The translations under genes were made by a program, and so were the position numbers. DNA of 21,588 bases from Anaerolineae bacterium (lineage in GTDB: Bacteria; Chloroflexota; Anaerolineae; JAADDB01), in the NCBI GenBank assembly GCA_015486895.1, contig WFQT01000323.1:1-21588 (forward strand), written 5' to 3'. How positions within the stretch are numbered: the first letter of the stretch is position 1; each line of letters opens with the position of its first letter. Positions 14,951 through 21,588 of the stretch are shown here, one piece after another. A model generated the notes under the pieces. It worked only from the letters and a program-made list of their open reading frames with translations, had not been told where the DNA came from and did no database searches.

Positions 14951-14952
14951 CC

Positions 14953-17013
14953 GTGCTAAGAAATAACGGCTTCGTCCGGGCGGTCTTGCTTCTTTTTCTC
15001 TTGTTCATTGTTGCCGTCAGCGCCGGTTGCCAGCGAGCTTCCCGCACGCCTGTCGGCGCAGAACAGTCGGCGTGGGTACTTACCGTGCGGCACAGCGATG
15101 TCTATCGATTGCCGGCAACCTGGCTGTCCAAGGGCGCGTCGTCCGGGACGCTGCGCCTCGGCGACCACACATTGCCTGTTTGGCGCGCCGAAAACGGTTC
15201 CATTTCCACGGCGTTTTTCTACGCGCCGGTGACGGCCACCCGCCAGAGCACAATCGGCGCACTTTTCTGGCGGGCGGCTCCTGCCGCTCATCCCTTTTCG
15301 CCCCGGCCTCTGCGATTCATTGACGGGCACACTTCTCAGACAAACACGTTGAACACACTTTGGCGGGAGGAAGACCGGCTCTACAAGCCCAAAGCGGACC
15401 AGTCGGTGCCCTGGTTTTGGACGGAATTGGAGGCGCCGGCCCGTTGGTTGGACGGGATCACCCTGCCGTCCGGTGCTCAGCCGTGCACTTTGACGTTGCA
15501 ATTGTGGGGCATGACGGCGATGGCGGCCAATCCGGATCACCACCTGCGGGTTTTCTGGGATGACGATGCGCTGGCGGACGCGAGATGGGACGGCGCCGGG
15601 ATGCGAGTGTTGCGCTTCGCGTTGTCCCGCGCCGCGGCTGGAGGATGTCACACAATTCTACTGCAAGCGCCGGGCGACAGCGGCGCCCCGGCCGATGTTG
15701 TTTTTCTGGATCGCTGGGGGGTGACATATCGCCGGGATTTAGACGTGCGCCAGGCGGCAGTGACCTGGCAGGCAGACGCGAAAGCTGCCAGGCTGCATGT
15801 TTCCTCTGGCCGGCCGCTCTGGCTATTGGATATCACATCGTCGTTGGCGCCTGTTGCGTATGGCCCCGCCGTGCCGGGCAGTTCCTGGGTAACGCTGGCC
15901 ACGACGCCGCGACATCGCTATTGGGCCGGCACAGTGGCTCAGATGCCTTTCCCCGCGGCACGACATCCGCTGAAGACGCTCTCCACGGCTGCTTTGGCGG
16001 ACCTGGCCGCTGCGGACGAAGTGGTGATTGGGGCGAATTCCTATCTCGACACCGCCCGGCCACTGCTGGCACTGCGTCGGGAACAAGGGTTGACGGTGGC
16101 CACGCTGACACCGCGGCAGCTTTTCGATGGCTGGGGGCGCGGTGTGCCGGGATTGGACGCCTGGCGGAATTTCGTGGCGTGGCGCAAGGCGCATGGTACA
16201 CCGTTGCGCTTCCTCCTTCTGTTAGGGGACGCGAATGCGGCGCCGTGGGATAGCGACAGTGATGCGTTGACGACCATTGTTCCCACAGCTTTCGTGCGCA
16301 CGACTTTCCTCGGCGAAACGCCTTCCGATGCGGCACTGGTTGCGTCGGCAAGCCTGCCTGTCGCTGTGGGCCGGATGCCGGTGCGCTCTGTTGCCGAAGT
16401 GAAAGCCATTGTTGCTAAAACAATCGCTTATGAAAAGTCTACGCAGCCACGTCGTCAGTTGCTGCTGAGCGATGCAAGCCCGGAATTTGCGCCGTTTGCC
16501 GATGCGATTGCCGCTTTCTGGGAGCGACAGGATGGTCCGGTGGTGCGTTTCAGGGCAGATGTGTCATCGGCGCGCCCTAATTTACTGGAGACGTTGGTGG
16601 CAGGGCCAGCCTGGCTGCACTATGTTGGTCACGGCAGTCCGCTGCTCTGGTCGCAGCAGAAAGTACTTACCGCTGACGATGCCGGGCACTGGCACGACCC
16701 GGCGCTGGTATGCGCCTGGACCTGCCTGAATGGTTACTTCATTTTGCCGGAGCGACGTTCTTTGGCGGAACGATGGCTCCTGGTTCCGCAGGGAGGTGCT
16801 GTGGCAATCATCGCGCCGGCCGGCGAGGGCGGCACTGATCAAGAACGGCTTTTCGCCGCGGCGTTCTACCGTGCGTTGTTGACCAACGACCGGCTCGGAG
16901 CGGCTTTGGCCGCAGCCCGGGCCGCGCCCGGCCAGCAAGAAATGGGCTTGCAATATCTCCTTTTCGGCGATCCGGCGCTGCGAATTAATTGGGCGCGCAT
17001 GGCGGGGCGCTGA
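14953..17013 (+). CDS. Gingipain-like C25 cysteine peptidase, lipoprotein
   Basis: A 686-residue paralogue of the preceding C25 peptidase. The N-terminus has a lipoprotein signal with lipobox VSAGC (Cys26), so it should be lipid-anchored outside the membrane. The N-terminal beta-region shares NPDHHLRVFWDDD with the first peptidase. The catalytic domain carries LLLLGDANAAPW, AVGRMPVRS, His560 in YVGHGS and Cys591 in WTCLNGYF. The C-terminus, LLFGDPALRINWARMAGR, lacks the YLP tail. GTG 14953, two bases after the previous stop, gives a clean signal peptide. A reading back to 14722 overlaps the previous gene in another frame and is rejected. The stop codon lies within the terminal hairpin of the operon. 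Substrates are unknown. It is tightly linked to the S26-like fusion, so the two may act on the same surface proteins. Confidence 0.85.
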   Translation: MLRNNGFVRAVLLLFLLFIVAVSAGCQRASRTPVGAEQSAWVLTVRHSDVYRLPATWLSKGASSGTLRLGDHTLPVWRAENGSISTAFFYAPVTATRQSTIGALFWRAAPAAHPFSPRPLRFIDGHTSQTNTLNTLWREEDRLYKPKADQSVPWFWTELEAPARWLDGITLPSGAQPCTLTLQLWGMTAMAANPDHHLRVFWDDDALADARWDGAGMRVLRFALSRAAAGGCHTILLQAPGDSGAPADVVFLDRWGVTYRRDLDVRQAAVTWQADAKAARLHVSSGRPLWLLDITSSLAPVAYGPAVPGSSWVTLATTPRHRYWAGTVAQMPFPAARHPLKTLSTAALADLAAADEVVIGANSYLDTARPLLALRREQGLTVATLTPRQLFDGWGRGVPGLDAWRNFVAWRKAHGTPLRFLLLLGDANAAPWDSDSDALTTIVPTAFVRTTFLGETPSDAALVASASLPVAVGRMPVRSVAEVKAIVAKTIAYEKSTQPRRQLLLSDASPEFAPFADAIAAFWERQDGPVVRFRADVSSARPNLLETLVAGPAWLHYVGHGSPLLWSQQKVLTADDAGHWHDPALVCAWTCLNGYFILPERRSLAERWLLVPQGGAVAIIAPAGEGGTDQERLFAAAFYRALLTNDRLGAALAAARAAPGQQEMGLQYLLFGDPALRINWARMAGR

Positions 17014-17039
17014 GTGCGACCACCTGCGTGGCCGCACTC
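17012..17039 (+). terminator. Hairpin at end of the peptide/peptidase operon
   Basis: GAGTGCG (17012-17018) pairs with CGCACTC (17033-17039), and an inner CCAC-CTGC-GTGG stem continues it, giving 11 paired bases. It begins within the stop codon of the last gene. There is no T-run after it (AATTGCG), so it may be a factor-assisted terminator or an mRNA-end stabiliser. Confidence 0.6.
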
Positions 17040-17280
17040 AATTGCGTCGGCGTAGGGGCGAAACATCTTTTACCCGGCTTTCCGCAGCCCCGTTCACACG
17101 GCTTGCCAACATGTAGCCCTGGTCTTTAGGCCCGGGCCTGTCTCCGCTTTGCCCTCTCTCCGAGCCGGCAAGGGGACGGACAGTCGTCGCTGCGTCTCTA
17201 AGCCTTGCCGCTGAACGCTACCGGCTGAAGCCTGTCGGCTGCCATTCCGTCGCAGCTGAAGCCATGCCGTGGAAGACAAC

Positions 17281-17310
17281 TTGACAGCCATAAAATAGCC
17301 ATGCTAATAT
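17281..17310 (+). promoter_or_regulatory. Sigma-70-type promoter of the transposase remnant
   Basis: TTGACA (17281-17286) and TAATAT (17305-17310) are separated by 18 bases. The transposase ATG lies only four bases after the -10 box (GATCATG), so the transcript would start at or near the start codon. The arrangement resembles the promoter at 20762-20790. Confidence 0.65.
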
Positions 17311-17314
17311 GATC

Positions 17315-17673
17315 ATGATTGTCAAGCGCTTCCAATCAGCATCATATCAGAACTTTAACAATCAAGCTGACTCGACGATGGACCTCTTGGACGCCATGTG
17401 CACAGGTGAGACTTTTGCACAACTACCCCATTAAACTTAGTGCGTATTGTGCTTTATGATGCAACGGGAAAGGAGGCTTTCAAGCGCCCGATGTGGTTCA
17501 TTGTCATGGGGAAGCGACGTCATGAGCTGACGCTGAAGCATATTTACCAGGCGTACGATACTCGGTACAACATCGAGCACTTTTTCCGCTTTGGTAAACA
17601 AGAGCTACTCCCGACCTCTTTCCAAACCACGGAAGTCGCACGAGAAGAGCGTTGGTGGGCATTAACGACATAA
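17315..17673 (+). pseudogene. Transposase, internally deleted
   Basis: Two pieces of one transposase. ATG 17315 starts a 39-residue N-terminal piece containing STMDLLDAMCTG, ending at TAA 17432. A second piece in another frame (17440-17673) reads FKRPMWFIVMGKRRHELTLKH and YDTRYNIEHFFRFGKQELL, the C-terminal part of a DDE transposase, including its conserved Tyr-Asp/Glu-His-Phe-Phe-Arg helix. The several hundred residues between them are missing. The protein ends abnormally at WWALTT where unrelated sequence begins. Terminal inverted repeats are not evident. IS family is not assigned with confidence. Confidence 0.7.
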
Positions 17674-18743
17674 CGTCCGCAGCCGTCGTCCGCGCTCAGG
17701 GCGAGCTCCCCCCGCTGCCGAAGCGCTCTCTGGCGAATGTCGAGGCGTGGGACGTTAACTATTGGCTCGACCCCAATGTCATCACCATGACCACCGACCT
17801 GTGCCAGGAATGGCGCACCAAATTGTTGAGTGACAAGTTCTTTATCGCCGCCCGGATGCCCATGAGCACTACGACCATCACCGGTTCGTACCGGCTGCCT
17901 TTTGTCTTTGGTAGTCCCTACTCGCAGACCCTCAAATTTAACATGTGGACGCCTTTCACCACTTTCCTCACCGCCACGCTAGAGTACCGGCCGGAACGGC
18001 ATACCTTTTTAGCCAACGAACTACCCTCGGCTGCGGGGAAACACTGGGCCGCCCTGGGCGTCGGCGCTGTCGAGCCGTCCAGTTGCCCGACGGGGCTGAA
18101 CGTGGCGCCGGGCAAGTGGGAGATCTATGCCAATCTGTTGCTGGACCTGCACGACCAGCCAGATGCCTGTGAGGGCTGTACGGCGCAGTTTTTTTATTGT
18201 TACCAGGGTCAGGAGTCGCCGCTGGCGGGATTGGGACAACACGCTCTTGCTCAATCGCTGGGACTGGATTCCTACCAGGGAGAGGGCATCACCTGCGTCG
18301 GCCCCACGCCTATCCACCTGAATACAGTAGGCTCCAGGTATTTGCATCTGGGCGGGGCGGCAGTGGCTGTCATTACACCTACCTTGCCGATCACTTTGCA
18401 AGAATACATTGAAGCGCCGTTCTACCCCATCGCCCTGACCATGGACTATACGTCCACCATGGACGGCTGGCACTTCTACCGGGGAGACTGGAATAGCCCT
18501 GACCTCAACGCGCCCATCACCGCCAACACCAAGATAGTGCTTACCTCAGTGAGTCCTATCTGGGCTGTCAATCATCCGGTGCCGGCTGACACGCCGGCCG
18601 GACCCCATTCGTTGGTCATCACCGTTTCCTCTGCCACCTCGCCTTCCCTGACCAGCTGGGACGCGGTCGTCCTGTGGGCTGGTGAGTGGGTAGCGCCGCC
18701 AGGAGGACAAACGCGTGTCTACCTGCCGTTCATGATGAAGTAA
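17652..18743 (+). pseudogene. 3' fragment of a secreted protein with YLP tail
   Basis: An open frame of 363 codons that begins inside the transposase remnant in another frame, without a signal peptide or ribosome binding site. From about 17690 it reads as a beta-rich extracellular protein with paired cysteines (DACEGCTAQFFYC). It ends GGQTRVYLPFMMK, the C-terminal tail type seen in Chloroflexota secreted proteins and in the first C25 peptidase here. The N-terminus and export signal appear to have been replaced by the transposase fragment, so the gene is probably non-functional. I do not recognise a specific family. Confidence 0.6.
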
Positions 18744-18901
18744 AACATTAAGCAGGTTTGAACTGGTTGGGGCATAAGGTAGCAGGAAAGTGGGCGGTCG
18801 CAAGTTGTGGGCCTGATGGCGGTGTGCCGTCAGTGAAGGCATAGGACAGATGGCATGTTGCAGAGCTGGAGGCAGCGCGGGTGCCTCTCTATCCGCTATT
18901 T

Positions 18902-19144
18902 CTAATCTGTACCAGTTGTAAGGTAGAGCCAGAGCCCATTCAACAGCGTTAGTTCTTTGGTACCCAGCCCTAACCCAACACGTTCCAATCTCCCGACATC
19001 GACTATTTCACGGCATCGCCAGCGAGGTTGAAGCGCAGCAAGGATCGCTGCACCTGTGGGCGTTAGAATCTCCACGTCCACGGGGCCGGTGACGTGGGGG
19101 ATGCGATAGCGTTTCAGGATGGCGGAGACTGCCGGGGCAGGCAC
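18902..19144 (-). pseudogene. larC: LarC (nickel-pincer cofactor biosynthesis) fragment
   Basis: A reverse-strand stretch of 80 codons matching the middle of LarC, the CTP-dependent nickel insertase of the nickel-pincer nucleotide pathway. It reads PAPAVSAILKRYRIP, VDVEILTPTGAAILAAL and ERVGLGLGTKEL, corresponding to LarC's VPAPA..., ELVTPTGAALL and GxGAGTREL segments. LarC is normally around 400 residues, so most of both ends is missing. The 5' side ends abruptly at 19144 at the MMPL fragment, and a TAG lies in frame two codons upstream of the apparent GTG start. Recognition is from motifs only. Confidence 0.6.
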
Positions 19145-20530
19145 CGACTACGCCCTGTTCATCATCTCTCGATTCCGAGAGGAAGTCGGGAAGGAAAAGG
19201 ACAGGCGCGAGGCCACGGTTCACACGGTGTCGAAGATTGGCCCGGTGATCACCACCAGCGGCAGCACGGTCATCATCGGCCTGCTGGGGATGATGGTGGC
19301 GTCTTTCGGCATAACCCGGACCGACGGGCCGTCTCTGGCGTTCGGCATCTTCGTCACGCTGCTGGCGTCGCTGAGCCTGACGCCTGCGCTGCTGATGCTC
19401 TTCGGTGAGCATCTCTTCTGGCCGTTCCACCGTAACCTCGCGAAGAAGAATGTCGGCAGGGGACTGATACCGTGGGCTCGTATCGGTGATTTCATCGCCG
19501 ACCATCCATGGCCCGTCGTCATCATCGTCACGGCGATTCTGCTGCTTCCGTACCCGTTTTGGCTCAGGATGCACTCCACGTTTAACGTGCTGAAGGAGGG
19601 CTGCGAGACGAAGTGGCGGGCAAGGAGATTTACTTCGTGCCGCCCAGCGCTTCCGGTGGTGGAATGTTGGGCGTAGTGAGCGATCTGAACGCTCTGGCCG
19701 ACGACCTGGGCGCGCTGGGTAAGGTTGCCGAGGGCAAGGGGTGGTATTTCGTGCCGCAGACGTTCCTGAAACAAAACCCGCAACTGAAGGAACTGCTGGA
19801 TCACTATGTTTCCAAGGACGGCTCCGCCACGCAGATCACGGTTTTGCTGAGCAAAGACCCGTACGCTCCGGAATCCATCGAGGCGGTGGGCGGGATTCAG
19901 GCAAAGCTGGAGAGTATCATGGCAGCGCCGGATGGCGGTGTGAAGTACACCGGCTACGTGGGCGGGATGGCGACGATGGTTCACGACCTGGTCCGCACTA
20001 TGAGCAAGGACATGGGGAAAGTGTGACTGGTGGTGGCCGGGGTGTTCCTGGTGTTCGTGATCCTGCTCCAGAGCCTCGTTGCGCCGATCTACCTGGTGCT
20101 GTCAGTGCTGCTGACCTACGGCACGACGATGGGACTTTCGGTACTGCTGTTCCAGGACTGGCTTGGGTTCAGCGGCGTCAACTACATGATCCCGCTCTTC
20201 GTGTTCGTGCTGCTGTTGGCCTTAGGCGTTGACTACAACATCCTGCTGATTTCGAGGATCAAGGCGGAGACGGATGCCACGGGCAGTGTGAAGGAGGGCG
20301 TGCGGATTGCGTCGGCGTTCACCGGCGGGATCATCACGTCGGCGGGGATCATTTTGGCAGGCACGTTTGCGGCGCTGGCGGCTTCGCCCATCAAGATGCT
20401 ACTGCAGATTGGCGTCGCCATCGCCATGGGCGTGCTGATCGACACATTCATCGTGCGGTCGCTGCTGGTGCCTGCCGTGGCAGTGATCGTCGGGAAGTGG
20501 AATTGGTGGCCTGCGAAGAGGCAGGTGTAA
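19138..20530 (+). pseudogene. MMPL/RND-family transporter, truncated and frameshifted
   Basis: About 460 codons of an MMPL-type export protein whose N-terminal part is missing. The first piece (to about 19600) starts at the signature GTDYALFIISRFREE and continues through TSGSTVIIGLLGMM and SLSLTPALLMLFGEH. Near 19600 the frame shifts: LKEGCETK against DEVAGKEIYFVPPSA, probably with a small deletion. The next piece (to 20026) is the extracytoplasmic domain and stops at TGA 20024-20026. The same frame resumes at 20027 with LVVAGVFLVFVILLQSL and the second signature, GVDYNILLISRIKAE, ending at 20530. Frameshift, stop and missing start make it a pseudogene. Confidence 0.82.
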
Positions 20531-20597
20531 TGGAATTGGTGTAGATTGCGCGGACTGTAACTGTCCAGGTCCAAGCGAGTGGCAGGAAGCACGCCAC

Positions 20598-20628
20598 GGG
20601 TAGCCGACGGCAGTGCCATCGGCTACCC
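20598..20628. terminator. Strong hairpin, possible terminator
   Basis: GGGTAGCCGA (20598-20607) pairs perfectly with TCGGCTACCC (20619-20628), and the loop contains a further GGCA/TGCC pair. There is no T-run on either side. It lies 68 bp after the transporter remnant and before the toxin-antitoxin promoter, so it may insulate the two. Confidence 0.5.
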
Positions 20629-20761
20629 TCACCAACCTATTCGCATCCCAAGCGGGGATACCTAAACGGTTGCCGCGGGTTTGAGACTCCTATTGGCGGC
20701 CGTGGCTCCGAATGCGGGGCCCGACCGCCGGCGGTTCCCATGAGTCGGCCTCAGCTCTGAA

Positions 20762-20790
20762 TTGACAAACCTCGAAACTGTGACTATAAT
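20762..20790 (+). promoter_or_regulatory. Consensus sigma-70 promoter of toxin-antitoxin operon
   Basis: TTGACA (20762-20767), a 17-base spacer and TATAAT (20785-20790) match the sigma-70 consensus exactly. The expected transcription start falls at about 20797-20798, the A of the chosen start codon, so the mRNA appears leaderless. Repression by the toxin-antitoxin complex would be expected, but no operator was recognised. Confidence 0.8.
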
Positions 20791-20797
20791 TATGATC

Positions 20798-21118
20798 ATG
20801 AAAAAAGAGAAAAAGTTTGATATCATCTATCCAGCTATCATCAAAGAACACTTGAGAGCTATCGATCGCAAGTACTACTCTCTTATCCGAGAGACGATCG
20901 AACAGCGTCTCTCGGACGAACCTGACGTGGAAACAAGGAATCGCAAGCCGTTAAAGAGAATGGTGCTTGAGGTAACCTGGGAGATTCGCTTTGGAAGGAA
21001 CAATCGATTTCGAGTATTCTACCGGATAGATTATGAGAACCGTAAGGTGATTGTGCTGGCGATAGGAGAGAAAAGAGGCAATCGATTGGTAGTTGGGAGC
21101 GAGGAGGTGGAGTTATGA
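20798..21118 (+). CDS. RelE/ParE-family toxin
   Basis: A 106-residue basic protein of the RelE/ParE type, which usually cleaves mRNA at the ribosome or inhibits gyrase. After an N-terminal helical part (residues 1-50, DIIYPAIIKEHLRAIDRKYYSLIRETIEQRL) it has the strand pattern KRMVLEVTWEIRFGRNNRFRVFYRIDYENRKVIVLAIGEK typical of the family. ATG 20798 is preferred to ATG 20792 or TTG 20762 because the promoter covers the latter and the expected transcript begins at 20797-20798. Its stop overlaps the antitoxin ATG (ATGA), a toxin-first order. Whether it is an RNase or a gyrase poison cannot be told here. Confidence 0.82.
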   Translation: MKKEKKFDIIYPAIIKEHLRAIDRKYYSLIRETIEQRLSDEPDVETRNRKPLKRMVLEVTWEIRFGRNNRFRVFYRIDYENRKVIVLAIGEKRGNRLVVGSEEVEL

Positions 21119-21393
21119 AAATAGCATCGGTGGCCGAGGTGAAATCAAAATTCAGCGGATATTTACGGACGAGCCAGGAAGGGCCCGTCATCGTGACGAA
21201 GAACGGACGTCCTGTGGCTGTGCTGCTGGCTGTGACAGACGAGGATGAGATCGAGCGACTGATTCTGGCGTACTCGCCTAAGTTCCGGCGGATACTGGAA
21301 GCCGCCGAGAAGCAGGCGAAAGCCGGAGAGGTCATGGATCACGATGAGTTCTGGGAAAGCGTGGGAGGGGAGAAGCAAGGGACACGGCCGTAA
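21115..21393 (+). CDS. Phd/YefM-family antitoxin
   Basis: A 92-residue antitoxin. The N-terminal DNA-binding and dimerisation part reads VAEVKSKFSGYLRTSQEGPVIVTKNGRPVAVLLAV, the standard Phd/YefM pattern (A-E-x-K..F...L......P-V-I-V-T-K-N-G-R-P-V-A-V-L). The C-terminal 45 residues are charged and would wrap the toxin. It overlaps the toxin by four bases, with GGAGG before ATG at the end of the toxin gene. It probably represses the promoter at 20762 together with the toxin. Confidence 0.88.
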   Translation: MKIASVAEVKSKFSGYLRTSQEGPVIVTKNGRPVAVLLAVTDEDEIERLILAYSPKFRRILEAAEKQAKAGEVMDHDEFWESVGGEKQGTRP

Positions 21394-21588
21394 ACACAAG
21401 CTGGGCACTGCAAACCTGTGCTTCCACGGGGAGAGAAGCAATGTAGCTCGGCGTTTGCTTATGGCGAGACACATACCGGTAAGAAGGTCCAATTTGTTTC
21501 GCCCAAAATTGCCCATGTTGAAAAATGATCTGGCGTGGCCACCACTACATGAGCGCTTGGGACGACAAGGCCTGTTGGCTCTTTCACC
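21394..21588 (+). other. Window end, possible partial ORF
   Basis: ATG 21515 opens a frame to the window end (MLKNDLAWPPLHERLGRQG then LLALS). It has no clear ribosome binding site and is too short to identify. The preceding 120 bases show no repeat, promoter or other gene. Confidence 0.25.

Noticed and set aside
14722..14952. N-terminal extension of the second C25 peptidase
   Set aside because: It overlaps the Pro/Thr stalk of the S26 fusion in another frame, and a clear lipoprotein signal begins at 14953.
15585..16253. 222-residue forward ORF
   Set aside because: It is a high-GC shadow of the second C25 gene, Gly/Arg-rich without motifs.

Overview
The window reads as a fragment of a Chloroflexota-like genome, probably from an environmental assembly. 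This is an inference from gene content, not a database match. The clues are secreted proteins with C-terminal 'YLPxxx' tails, Pro/Thr-rich stalks before a terminal membrane helix, two gingipain-like C25 peptidases, and many short palindromic and tandem repeats between genes. No rRNA, tRNA or CRISPR array was seen.

Layout. Positions 1-221 are the 3' end (domains V and VI) of a group II intron. Positions 348-5310 form a surface-polysaccharide block: a LegB-like sugar-nucleotide 4,6-dehydratase, a PtmE-like sugar nucleotidyltransferase, a PLP sugar aminotransferase (4-bp overlap with the previous gene) and an O-antigen ligase/polymerase. Positions 5495-5976 hold a HicB antitoxin and a HicA toxin broken by one amber codon. 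Two small hypothetical ORFs follow (6004-6434). Positions 6435-6970 and 8138-8714 are repeat-rich spacers around a nucleotidyltransferase of the PF14907 type (6971-8137).

The centre of interest is a compact operon at 8644-17039. It has an extended -10 promoter, eight tightly packed or overlapping genes on one strand, and a terminal hairpin on the last stop codon. In order the genes are: a 69-residue peptide resembling a lasso/RiPP precursor (leader motif Y-x2-P-x-I-x3-G, possible core with Gly1 and Glu9); a small membrane-anchored fibronectin-like protein; an HPr-kinase-like ATPase; a PqqD-like RiPP recognition protein; an exported protein with a C-terminal membrane anchor; a C25 peptidase with a signal peptide; an S26-like signal peptidase domain fused to a fibronectin-like domain, Pro/Thr stalk and anchor; and a second C25 peptidase that is a lipoprotein. 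PqqD, HPr-kinase-like protein and this nucleotidyltransferase family are known companions in lasso-peptide clusters, but the B2 protease and asparagine-synthetase-like cyclase are absent here. This may be an unusual peptide-modification system coupled to surface proteolysis.

Positions 17281-20530 are a gene graveyard: an internally deleted transposase, a secreted-protein 3' fragment ending VYLPFMMK, an antisense LarC fragment, and an MMPL/RND transporter remnant with a frameshift and an in-frame TGA. The LarC and MMPL pieces join at 7 bp of shared sequence. A RelE/ParE-Phd/YefM toxin-antitoxin pair with a consensus, apparently leaderless promoter follows (20762-21393). The last 195 bases contain only a possible partial ORF.
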